A DNA stretch of 64,000 nucleotides from positions 186,001 to 250,000 of the forward strand of contig JARVKI010000002.1 of NCBI GenBank assembly GCA_036674765.1, read 5' to 3'. Both the position numbers and the translations under genes were made by a program. The stretch is from Seiridium cupressi. Taxonomy: Eukaryota > Ascomycota > Sordariomycetes > Amphisphaeriales > Sporocadaceae. Shown here piece after piece: positions 20,506 through 31,028 of the stretch. Each line of letters opens with the position of its first letter. The stretch's first letter is position 1. The notes under the pieces are model-generated. The model was not told where the DNA came from and made no database searches. It saw only the letters and a list, made by a program, of their open reading frames with translations.

Positions 20506-22563
20506 AGTGACATCGCTATGCGAGTCCGTAGTACTAATATGTCGACTATGTGCCTGGCAGACACGTAGGACTTGCACTTCTGCCTTGGGGATTTCCCTCT
20601 GTGGTTATCACATCCAGCTGGGGGTAGCTTGGTTTGCCATCAATGCCATCGTCACTGTTGCAAATAACCCACTTCCATCCTGAATATCGACTCTTCCTGA
20701 CTTGATACTTCGACATCACATAGTACCAGCTGGCGCGGATGATTATGAATAAATTCTAAAAATTGATCGGCGATGACTGTTGACCTTTACTCCGACCTAA
20801 AGCCTTTAAAGTATCAGCCAAAATCTTCCCAGTAATAAACGGTTAGCCATACAACCCCATTTTTGCTACCCAAGCTAGTCGATCCAAAGAAATGATTTCG
20901 TAACAATGCGACTGAACCATGTCAACACGGAATTTCCACAACATGTATACACTTACGCTTCCTCATACACGAGGAAGGCATATGCGCGTCATTCATCTAG
21001 ACCATCTGTGAACCATGTCTGAACCATGGGAAGTCGAGCCATTGGAAAACATCGGGCAATTAACCGCGCCCGGCATTCTGAGTAGTGCAGCGCTCTGCGC
21101 CATTCCATTATTGTTCGAGGGGGCTCGCTCCTCGTGTTTAATATGTCGAGCACGAGACGCGGATAGCAGCTTGGATTCAGATGCTCTCCCCTTTCGAGTA
21201 TAACCATAACGGCAGACATGCATTACTGTCACAATCACTCGGCCCAGAGTTGTTGGTGCGCGCAATAGAACAACTTTGATATGCGCATTATTCCTGTATT
21301 GCGACACTCGAAAATGCAAATAAAGTGATTTTCCCAGAACAATCAACTAAGGTAGGCAACATATCTGCAGGCCAATCCGATCAAAAATATTTTTTGGCCA
21401 AACTAGTTAGTTTCATAGCTTTCGGAGCAATTAAATAGGAAACGCCCACCTCGTTCGACACATTGCCAACAAACCGCACGATGTAGCGATGAAAACTCTT
21501 CACAGCTGCGCAATTAGTAGTATCATCTGCTCGTGCTATTGCAGGACGTATCTTTTGCCAGCAGTACTAGCCCACGATGCCAATTCAGAGATGCCCAACT
21601 CGACGGTTGGAACACACAGCTGCCCAATCCATCCGTATACTCATTGACATTCTTGTAAAGCGTAAGTGACCTTGCTGTTGAGTTTATCGACATTATGAAG
21701 TATAGATGAACGCCACGAGCTACTCCGAGCACGACAAAGTTGGTGCGACAATTTATTCTACACTACAATGCTTTGTCCCATTAATCACGATATATTATGC
21801 CACTCATTGGGCAGTTCAATTTGCTGATCATCGCATGTTAGCCCACCCGGCGTTAAGTACCGCCCTTAGCGCAGCCTCGCTGGCGCGCTCGAGTAACTTG
21901 ACTGCCATTCGACTGAGCTGGTCGCTTCCGTGGAGTTGCGAATATGGCGCTCTTGTTTCTTTAGTGAGACCGCAAGTCGATCGTGTGGTGATTCCAGTAC
22001 CGCACCAGTACTCGGTCGATTCAGAGCTTCGTAGGTCACCCACGATGTGCTTACCTCTCCGACTGGGAGTAGTCCATAGTGATGTCGAACATTTTCCCAT
22101 CGGCAGCCCCGATTTCACCTCTCGTGAGGATTTAACCAAACCCAACCTGTTAGTTCAGTCTTGCGAGTCTTCCGCCTGCTTTCGAGGATTGATTATTACT
22201 GTACTACTCGAAACAACCATTTTCAAAATAGCTTGGCTTACCTTCCGCATTGCATAGCGAGCAATACGCATCAAGGAACCCCGAATATTATCGCCGCCAT
22301 ATTTCAGGTCACAGAAACAAATGCCTCGCGGCTGGCTTTTATCACAGTCTATTGATGGTCCCCGTCTATCTTTGCTCTCCCAGCTGCCATGGTGTATCAG
22401 AGGCCTTATTGGCCTTGCAAGTTTAGCAACATCTAGGTCCGCCGTCTGTCCACAGTCCAGACGTCAGTGACATGTTCAAGTCTACGCAGTGCGGTTCAGA
22501 GCACCCCAGAGAACAGTCTCGTTGGACACTCGAGTCAGCCGTACCCTTATACTGAGTGATCCG
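20506..22563. other. 2-kb convergent spacer
   Basis: Lies between the ends of the FAD gene and the SNF2 gene. A frame at 21706-22257 (plus) stays open for about 180 codons but has no family signature, and the minus strand is open over much of the same stretch. I call no gene. Confidence 0.4.
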
Positions 22564-25500
22564 TCAGTCCATGACGAACTCAAGGTCTTCCCAGGAGATA
22601 CGGCCATTCATGAGAGTTTCAGCCGCGGCCCGCTTCCGCTCTCGTATCTCTACCACTCTCTCCTCGACAGTGCCTTTGGTCACTATGCGATGAAAGTAGA
22701 TTTTGTCCTTTGTTTGGCCTATACGGTCAACCCGCGCCAAAGCTTGGTCCTCGACAGCCACGTTCCAGTAAGGGTCGAACATGATGACATGGTTGGCGAA
22801 GGTGAGATTCAGCGACTGTCCGAAGCATTTGAGCGATGCCAGCTATGGCCTTATCAGCTAAGTCCGATTCCAACAGGATTTTGACTCATTTTTCACTTAC
22901 CAGGACACTGACCTCTGAATTCTTGATCAGGTCTTGAATAGCTTTGTCTGTCCTGCCTTTACTCATTCCCCCCAAGACCAAGTTGAATCCAAGTCCATGT
23001 TTACGTAACATGCGACCAATGACACTCGCCGCCATATGGAATTGGAAAAATATGATGACCTTGTCATCAGGGTGGTCTCTGCGTATCTGTAGCATGATTT
23101 CTTCAAGCTTCTTCATCTTTGCAGTCCGCATTGGTGCATCCGGGTCCTCTTTATCGGCCGTTTGGAGCCAGCGTGTCGTAAGTTCGGGTAAATCCGCATG
23201 GCACTTGTTGTAATCGCGGCCCAGATCGTTTCGTTTGGGGCCTCGAGATCTACCCTTGAGGTTTTGTATAACTCTCGGGGTTCGGGCCTTTGTGCGTTGA
23301 AGTCCACCGTCGTCTTCTGTCTTAACGAGGTCGATTTCAGTCAGTTCGTCCCACCTTGTTTTACATACGGGACGTTGATCTTGCTCCTCGTCCGTTTTCT
23401 TGTCACGATGGCTGTCAATGCAATTCTCGCAGAACACATGCCCGCACTTCGTTTCGTTAGCGTACCCTCAGTTCCTAGGTTAGAGCGGCTTACCTTATCA
23501 AGAGAGAGTCCCCCTGAAAGCCGTTTCATGCAAAGTCCGCAAGTGTCTTCCTTTATCGCTATGGCTATGTTGAACATCTTGCGCAAGCCGAAATGGTCCT
23601 CGATGGGGAAAGTATCCCTGGCCGTCTTCAGGGTGTCAACACTTTGTTTCGCTACAAGTGGTTCGAGCGAGTAGAAGTGGCTTGCAGCCTGTCTCCGTCG
23701 TAGGAATTCTTTGACGGGTTTTGAGGCGTCTTTGCTTTTCGTGCCGTTGGCTTTGGTGCTTTCAATGTCGATCGCTTCATCCTCTTCGGCGTTGCCGTTT
23801 GCGTCGCCGTTCGTGTTGGCGACCACATCTTCGCCGAGCGATTTCACGAACCTAGAGTTGTTAAATGAGATTTTTCAATGAATGCTAGGTAACCTACTCA
23901 TCCATCATGACCTCAGGTTCGCTAGGAGCCACTATGTGGAGTTTGGCCACGCGTGTCGGTGCTTTGTAAAGCATCCAGCCAAACTCCTTGTCCGTTCCCA
24001 GTCTTCAACACAAGTCAACAATGCATTTCATGTAATAATCGAGGCCAACTTACCGGCGAATCATGATCTCTTCTAGTGTCTTCGCAAGCTTTGCCACCGC
24101 TTCCTCCTATATACCATGAGCATGAACATGATCTCAAGCTGGCATCGACTTACTTTGCTTAGTTGTGCATACGCCGCATGAAATTGCCCGTAGTCCTTAG
24201 CCTCATCGGACCCAATGAAATTAAGCTGAGGAAATAGATCTGACATATTCAGTAAAGATAGACTCGTAGAATAAAAAGTCTGCGATATAGCTACTTACCA
24301 TCCAGGTCCCTCACAAAAGGCGTGGCCGAAACGCACCATCTCATCTTTGTGTCGAGAGTCAAACAAGCATTCGCTTCTATGATATTGTTAGCGTATTGCA
24401 TGTATAAGCGTCGAAAGACATACTTAGTGTATCATAGTTTCGGATCTCATGCGACTCGTCCAGGAAGACTCTGAAGAATGGGATGCGGTATAAGACGGGA
24501 ACCTCGTCTTCGATTCCTTTATTTTCGACTCCTTCGCACCAGTTGTCTTCAGAGATACCGTGGCTAACAAGGAGCTCGTTCAACGCCTTGCGCGCTGACT
24601 GTACCTCGGGATAACTAGTAACGCTATATAATACTATTAGTTTAGTCCACGCCATCGTACATTTCGACTTACATAATGTCCTTTACAGCCAGACTAGCCA
24701 GGTTTTCAGTCCTGCTGGATTTGAGGTACATAGTAGCCTTGAGGCCAGCTGAATGCGTATTTATCATGTCAAATGTCTATCGCAAGGCCCGGGGTCCAAC
24801 CACCATGAGAGACACTTGACGGCTTTAATCATCAGACAATTTGTCATCCCCTGCAGGGCTGACGACTACGAGTCCGATCATTTGAAGTGTCTTCCCCATA
24901 CCCATTGAACTTGCAAGGATGCCTCCGGAATGGGTTTTTTCGATTCTTGCCATCTGCGCTACGGCTTCCATTTGATGGTTATGAAGGGGGCTTTTCATAC
25001 GCACAGTGATGTTGCGACCCGTTCGTGTTCGATTCAGGAGCCAATACATGTTGTCAGCTTTGCACCTTGACGGTCCTAAGTACTGACTCGCTTCCTTGGA
25101 GCGCTTGGTGTCTCGAGCAATGTCCTGTTTGGAAGCATCTGGATGTGCACTATCTCTGTAGTGTGACCACTGATCCTTTCTCCTTGTGATATCAGTAGAT
25201 GGCAGTGCAGCGGAACCGACTTGTTCTGGAACTGTTTCCCTTGGATGAAGGTTCAGGACACTCTTCACCATACGTATACTGTCTGGCTCTTCCTTTTCTC
25301 CTTTCTTGCTGCGTCGTGGGGCGCAGTGTTTCTTGGCCGACGTTTCAGACTTTGAGTCATCCAACGCCTTACGCTTCGAGGCTATCGACTGCTTTTTGAC
25401 GATAGGCATTGTGTCCTCGGGGAGTTTAGTCGGGGTCGGAATAGGCACATCTCCTAGAGCTCTGAGCTCTGAAAACTCTTCGGGGAGAGGTGTCAATGCT

Positions 25501-26369
25501 TCGGCTTTGTTTTCAAGCTGCATCGTTTGGATATCACGACTCTCGATGTCAAGATCTTGAGTGGTAGTATCAATTTCACTAGCCAGGGTAGGTGTCGTGA
25601 CAACGTGTGTGTCTAGAGACTCATGCTCGCATTCCTCTCGTGGCATTATAGCATCATCTGTTTCCGCCGAGAGATTGGCATTCAAGTTGCCAGGAATCTG
25701 TACGAAGGTACATGTAGGCGTCATTGCATTTGCAGTTTGATGGACATCTGGTGTCTTAGATTTACCAGTGACTTGTCCAGAGAAGGACTGAATTGCATTG
25801 TGTATGTTGAAGAGAGAGTGGTCACCGTCCTCCTCAAACTTAAGTCGGATAGAGTCGTTTTGTGATGCCTGGGGCGTAGGGATGCGAGAGGAAACCACAA
25901 TATCATTATGCGATACTGTAAAAGCACTACCTGCAGGCTCTTTGATGGTCGGAGTCGGGTTTTCATTGATGGTTACGCCAATCGAGGAGTCGCTGGAAGC
26001 GGAGTTTGTGAGAACTGTCCCAGTTGATGTGGGTGCACGTTCAGTGCTTTGAACATCAGAGGCAAGTCCAGTTGCATTTGGGTTGTCGTGAGAAGAGACA
26101 GTCTCGCTGTGGGGGCTAGGATAGTCGACATCCATCTCCATGCCCATCAGTTCTTGAGGTGGAAGGCTCGGATGACCAACTGGTGAAGGTCCAGCAATCG
26201 AGGGTTTCTCAACGCCAGTGGCCAACAATGATGACTCATCAGCCATAGTAGAAGTAGGCAGAGTATCTGTGCGATCATGTGCTGTCGCCATACTTGAGGT
26301 TGACGTCTGAGGAAAATTTAGGGCATCAGCCATCTCGCTATCTGAAGCATCCTGGCAGGGGGACGCCAT
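22564..26369 (-). CDS. SNF2-family ATPase/helicase with internal RING (Rad5/Uls1-like), possibly decaying
   Basis: Ten exons on the minus strand: 26369 to about 24870, 24748-24673, 24623-24424, 24376-24299, 24239-24154, 24106-24054, 24002-23898, 23851-23494, 23446-22901 and 22842-22564. All junctions keep frame except the first, which I could not solve. The N-terminal ~430 residues are Ser/Thr-rich and disordered. Then come motif I (GGILASSMGMGKT), IIVTSYPEV, motif II as DESH, motif III (RWCVSATPF), a RING-like block (CGLC, CGHVFCENC, RPVC), motif IV region (KVIIFFQFHMAASVIGRML), motif V (SLNLTFANHVIMFDPYWN) and motif VI (ARVDRIGQT). Such proteins remodel DNA-protein complexes and ligate ubiquitin in repair. 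Oddities: SS for the usual DD before motif I, no motif Ia, and Arg where RING cysteine 7 should be. Start chosen at MASPCQDAS; MVGKPLL at 26408 is an alternative. Confidence 0.8.
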
Positions 26370-27842
26370 GGTGCCTCTAGATTTGCAAAGTAGTGGCTTA
26401 CCGACCATTTAAGATCGAAGGAAGGAGCAGGAAATTGATCAGTCGGTGATTTTGAGATGACCAAAAGATCCAAGTCCAGGTGATGGAAGAACGGGGAAGA
26501 CTGATGTCCTGAAGAGATCTAAACCAAATTCTGCATCGGCGTTGAGGAAAGGTCAAGGTTGAGAAGAGGGGAGGGTTGAGGAGAGGTGAGGGTTGACGAT
26601 GGCTAAGAGTTGGAGAGAAGAAGGAGTATAGATCAAAGGGATTGATAGGAGTACATGGGCAAGCACTCTCCTTACGGTAAGAACAATCTCCATGTGATTT
26701 CGCTCTTTCCTTGCGCGGTCAAACTTAAAGATATCTGCATTTGTTAATGGACGATAGATATTTCGTATCGTGATGCAGGGCATTATCAGAAATAAATTGA
26801 TATCTTCGCAGTACTTCAGGCAAAAAGTCCTCATTTCTTCTTCTTTCTAAATGCGAAATTAGTTGGCCGAATATTGCCTGATGACGAAATGGAGGTTGAA
26901 CTCTTGGTACACCTGCAAATGAATGTAGTTGTGGACAACGTGGAAAAGTTGCACAATGAAATCAATGAGGCCCAGATAGTCAATCAAGCTTTTTGCACAT
27001 ATGCCAAATGTCAATCGAGACAGTTATATAGGCCCGGGAAGTTCTGCTGTAGATCCATGCCCGGTGCCGTAGTTGACCAAGGTTGAGCCAAGTCTCACTA
27101 AGGTCCGGCAGTGGCTGAAAACCCGGTGTCGGCGGCATCGGACCGAAACTTTCGGGGACGGGCATGACTCGCGGTATGTTTTTACATACGTGCGTTGGGT
27201 AAGCAGCAAAATAGTCTATCGAGAGGGAGCGGGCAATGCGACATCGAAATGGGCAATAGACAGCAAGCCACACTCCCTGACGAGACTGGTCGGTAGGCGA
27301 GAGATGCACGACATCTATGGCACGACCCAACATGACACTACATCACACAGCTGCATCGCTCACCGCCCCGCATTCTGCCTATCAATGACGCCGGATTTCC
27401 AGGACCCCTATCACCATGCCTATCACTGACGGGAACCACAACCACTATCGAGTCGACGCCATCACAACCACAACCCCGCCATGCCGAGGCCCCCCATAGC
27501 CGCAATGACGGAAGCGCATCTAATCTCCCAATCCGGCCGAGTGAGGGGCGTATCTGTGGACGACACGGACCCAATTGGCATCTTTTTGGCCGCCTCTGTC
27601 TGCTGCTGCTTGACTACAACCCATTAGCGATGCCGGCAACCACGACTCGCGCTAGTCTTCCCTGATACAAGTCCTAGTACTCGCCATCCTTCTTTTTATA
27701 TCTGGCTTGCACTCCTCCGATAGGACTACGTATACATTTATTTCTTTTGACCCGGTTACGCGACTGCATTCTGCATATTAAACATTTTTATTCGAGTCTA
27801 TACCCTTCTCCCGGCCGTTCCACTCTCACAAATCCAATAATT
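26370..27842. other. Divergent intergenic region, purine-rich near the helicase
   Basis: Between the SNF2 gene (minus) and the amidotransferase gene (plus). At about 26560-26625 the plus strand is a G/A-rich run with GAGGGTTGA-like repeats, which is a C/T-rich tract in the sense of the helicase gene, as often seen in fungal promoters. No gene recognised. Confidence 0.45.
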
Positions 27843-28675
27843 ATGGGCTCCCAACCAACCCCACCACCGATCCGTCTCGCGATCCTCGAGTGCGACACAC
27901 CGGTGCCGGCCGTCCAAGAAAAGTACAACAACGGCGGCTACGGGGCCGTCTTCACGGATCTCTTCCGCCGGGCCACGGCCCCGGAGCCACTTGAGTCACA
28001 ACTCGAGCTCTCCTCCCACGACGTCGTGAACCAGTACGAGACGGCGTACCCGGACCCGGAATCGCTCGACGCCGTCCTGATCAGCGGGTCGAAGCATAAC
28101 AGCTTCGAGAGCGACGAGTGGATCCTGAGGCTCGTGCAATATACCCGGCGGCTACTAGAGGCCGGGCGCGTGCGCATCATCGGCGTGTGCTTTGGCCACC
28201 AGATCGTTGCGCGCGCCATGGGCACCGAGGTCGGACGGAGCGTGAGGGGGTGGGAGCTGAGCGTCACGGAGATGCAATTGACGGATCAGGGCAAGAAGAT
28301 GTTTGGAAAGGATACATTGGTGAGTCTCTCTACATATTTGATGTGCTGTGATGCATATCAGCTGACAAAACCGCGCCCCCGAAACAGAGAATCCAGCAAA
28401 TGCACCGTGACGCCGTCTCGGCCCACCCGCAGGGCACGATACCGCTGGCGCACACGGACGTGTGCGCCGTGCAGGGTTTCTATATCCCGAAGCGGGTCAT
28501 CGCCGTGCAGGGCCACCCGGAGTTCACCGAGTTCATCGTGACCCGGATCCTGCACATGCGGCACGAGCAGAAGATCTTCTCAGACGGGCTGTACGAGGAC
28601 GCCATGAGTCGGGCGGGCAAGGACCACGATGGCGTGCTTATCGCGCAGGCCTTCTTGAAGTTCCTGCACGAGTGA
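27843..28675 (+). CDS. Class I glutamine amidotransferase-like protein
   Basis: Two exons, 27843-28319 and 28388-28675, giving 254 residues. The ATG at 27843 (MGSQPTPPPIRLAILE) lies directly before the first strand of the fold. The catalytic nucleophile elbow is VCFGHQIVARAMG (Cys), and the His-Glu pair is in QGHPEFTEF near residue 210. The domain stands alone, with no synthase partner fused, like GMP-synthase-type GATase1 proteins of yeast (YLR126C group) and bacteria, some of which act on gamma-glutamyl bonds of small peptides. The intron starts GTGAGT and ends AACAG with a GCTGAC branch site. Probably cytosolic. The fold and catalytic triad are clear; the substrate is not. Confidence 0.88.
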
Positions 28676-29240
28676 TATGACGGAATGATGTCGTAGCGGG
28701 TGAGGATTTACGTGGGCAGCGACGGGAAATGGAGTGCGTTGTCTTGTCTGGGTCGCAGGATCTAGTTTGTGTTTTAAGGGGGAAATACCCAAGGAGTATT
28801 TATATAGATTGCGAGCATGGTTACACACGGACAGTGGAGATGAAAAATGTCGTTGCGACTAGACCTTAATGCATATGTTCATTATCCGATAGTACTATGC
28901 AGTCAGTTCAGGGGTGGTGGTTTGCCCATTGTCAGCGACAGTCGCCCGACTGGTGCTTCGGTCGATGACATGAGTATGGGAACAAGAATGGTCACGATAT
29001 AATCCATGTGGCGTATTCGTCACGGACGGTCATGAAGGTAGTCCAAATATACATTATATTTTCGTAAATATTCCAGCTGTCCCTGAAGAGGCTCGCCGAT
29101 AGTATATATAGCAAAATTCATGAAAACCTGACACCGCCCGATGCACATATGCCATGCTGTTGTGTCGACTCCGTGCGCCATGGAATGCAAATGCAACCCG
29201 CCCGATGCAGTCCCTTATGTGCCGTGTAATTTGATGCCCT
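28676..29240. other. Convergent intergenic stretch
   Basis: Between the ends of the amidotransferase and the GPCR genes. No feature recognised. Confidence 0.4.
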
Positions 29241-31028
29241 TTATGCCGACTCTTCGTCTTCTTCCAGACCCCACCATTCCCTAGGTGCTCTCGCGATTCG
29301 GGCCCTCTCTAAGGCGGCAGCTTCTCGGTCCGCTCGCTCTATATTGCGTCGATCCATAGCTGCTGTGGCATCTCGTCGTTCCTCATCTTTTGACCGACCA
29401 CCCTTATGATTGCGATGCTTCAGTTTCAGCCTCGTTGCCAAACCCTCCCAGAACCCACATTTCATATGACGCCATGGCTTCTCCCACGCACTGTAGAAGC
29501 AGCAGTCAACAGCAGCGCCGATGCAGAGACTCGCTATGCTGACGATGAACACGCCGTATGGTTGTGGCATACCCTCGCTCGATGAATTCTCTAACCTATA
29601 GACTTGTGAAATAAAGGGAGCGATCCAGGCTACCACGTAGATGGCAGGATACACGAACAACAATCGTAATTGGCGGTTCATCTTGTCACGGGATTTTCGC
29701 AAGGTATCTTCGGTAGCTGATAGTGGAAGGAACAGCGATGGCGATGAGCTGTCTGCCACCTCATCGCCACCGTGGGGACCTTCTTGAAGCATGCTGTGAA
29801 TTGGTGGCTCGGAATCCGTAGCTGCGCCGTTGTCGTTATACAAGGACTGTCGCCAAATGGGCTTTCGTAATGTCTGTCGAGAAAACGGAGTGGTAGATGG
29901 AATGGTCTCGGCTGTGGGAATTCCGGCATGGGAAGCATGTACCGCCGGCGGCGCGGGTAATTCGGGGGTCTGGACAGACAAAGATGCAGTAGTAGGTGAA
30001 GCCAAAGTGGATCTTATTTCTTCATGTTGCCGATATGATTCCGGAGCACCCTTGTGATTTATTTTCATCCATTCCCAGAGAAAGGTACCCTGTCGTGGAC
30101 CTGGCTGCTGCAGAGAGTGCGAAATGTGGCCATTTTCGTTTGACTTGAGAGTACTGACCTCTGAAGTCACAGACTGTTGTCTGCTCCGTTGTCCGTCTTC
30201 CAGATTCCGAATTGAGGACGTATCTAGGAGACCGTGATACGCCAAGGGTGGAGTAGGAGGCGGGACTTCACCTTGGGCACGACGAGTTCGGCGATCAGAT
30301 ACTGGCGAGGAAGTACTCTGAAAACTAAAGCGCCTCTGGTCCTTTCGCAGTCGTCGAAAACGCCAGGCGATGTACACGTAAAGAAATACGTAAACTAGGA
30401 AGATAACCCCAAAGATGATATATCGAGGCACCCAGCTCAAATACAGACGATACCCAGAATTTTGTAGAGGCAAGTAACAAAATGGGCCATTGTCTTCGAA
30501 GCGAGCACCGGTGATTGGGATGACTGCAGCAAGAATAAGAGGCACCGCAAGCCAGATGGTGTAGGCGTACCATCGATAAGGGTGCAGTCCTGACTGTCCG
30601 CCTGACCGCTGACTCCTGAGAATATAGAGCGCCGAGTGAATGGCAATCATGAGAACGGAGATATCGGATGCTTCCACCGCAGTGGTCAGAAAGAAGCCGC
30701 TGATTTGGCAATAGGTGCTGTTGGTGTTGATTGGTCCATCTGGGCCAGAGATGAAGTAGATGATCGGGCTGATCATTAGCCAGAATGCCTTCATCATGTC
30801 GCTCTGTATCAAGAGCATGATCAGGTCCTGTCTGAAACTCCTCCTCATCCGAACGAACCAATAGAACGCGACGAAGGCAGAAAAAACACTGATGGTGGCG
30901 AAGGACAAGGAGACTGCCTCGAGGGCAATGACCTGGTTGTCTGTGAGGTTGGTGGAGTTCTGGCGCTGGATGGTGTCATCTTGCCGGATTTCCAAGAGTA
31001 GGACGGCCGATTCCACCTGTGAGGCCAT
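29241..31028 (-). CDS. Gpr1/Git3-type G-protein-coupled receptor (nutrient receptor)
   Basis: Single exon, 595 residues. Five hydrophobic helices lie in residues about 35-250 (for example SFATISVFSAFVAFYWF and IIFGVIFLVYVFLYVYIAW). A long, Ser/Pro-rich third cytosolic loop of about 220 residues follows, then helices 6 and 7 (LLFVYPAIYVVAWIAPF and the segment around IASLCIGAAVDCCFY). The C-terminal tail ends in a charged, helical stretch. NMTQ-like glycosylation sites occur near the N-terminus (QNSTNLT). The helix content and the loop between helices 5 and 6 match the Gpr1/Git3 family, which in yeasts senses glucose or amino acids and feeds cAMP-PKA through a G-alpha protein. The ligand is unknown. 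The 3.1 kb upstream is free of genes and may be a large regulatory region. Confidence 0.88.
   Translation of the reverse strand: MASQVESAVLLLEIRQDDTIQRQNSTNLTDNQVIALEAVSLSFATISVFSAFVAFYWFVRMRRSFRQDLIMLLIQSDMMKAFWLMISPIIYFISGPDGPINTNSTYCQISGFFLTTAVEASDISVLMIAIHSALYILRSQRSGGQSGLHPYRWYAYTIWLAVPLILAAVIPITGARFEDNGPFCYLPLQNSGYRLYLSWVPRYIIFGVIFLVYVFLYVYIAWRFRRLRKDQRRFSFQSTSSPVSDRRTRRAQGEVPPPTPPLAYHGLLDTSSIRNLEDGQRSRQQSVTSEVSTLKSNENGHISHSLQQPGPRQGTFLWEWMKINHKGAPESYRQHEEIRSTLASPTTASLSVQTPELPAPPAVHASHAGIPTAETIPSTTPFSRQTLRKPIWRQSLYNDNGAATDSEPPIHSMLQEGPHGGDEVADSSSPSLFLPLSATEDTLRKSRDKMNRQLRLLFVYPAIYVVAWIAPFISQVYRLENSSSEGMPQPYGVFIVSIASLCIGAAVDCCFYSAWEKPWRHMKCGFWEGLATRLKLKHRNHKGGRSKDEERRDATAAMDRRNIERADREAAALERARIARAPREWWGLEEDEESA

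Noticed and set aside
21706..22257. Open frame of about 183 codons between convergent genes
   Set aside because: No recognisable domain, no splice pattern, and the opposite strand is also open; chance cannot be excluded.
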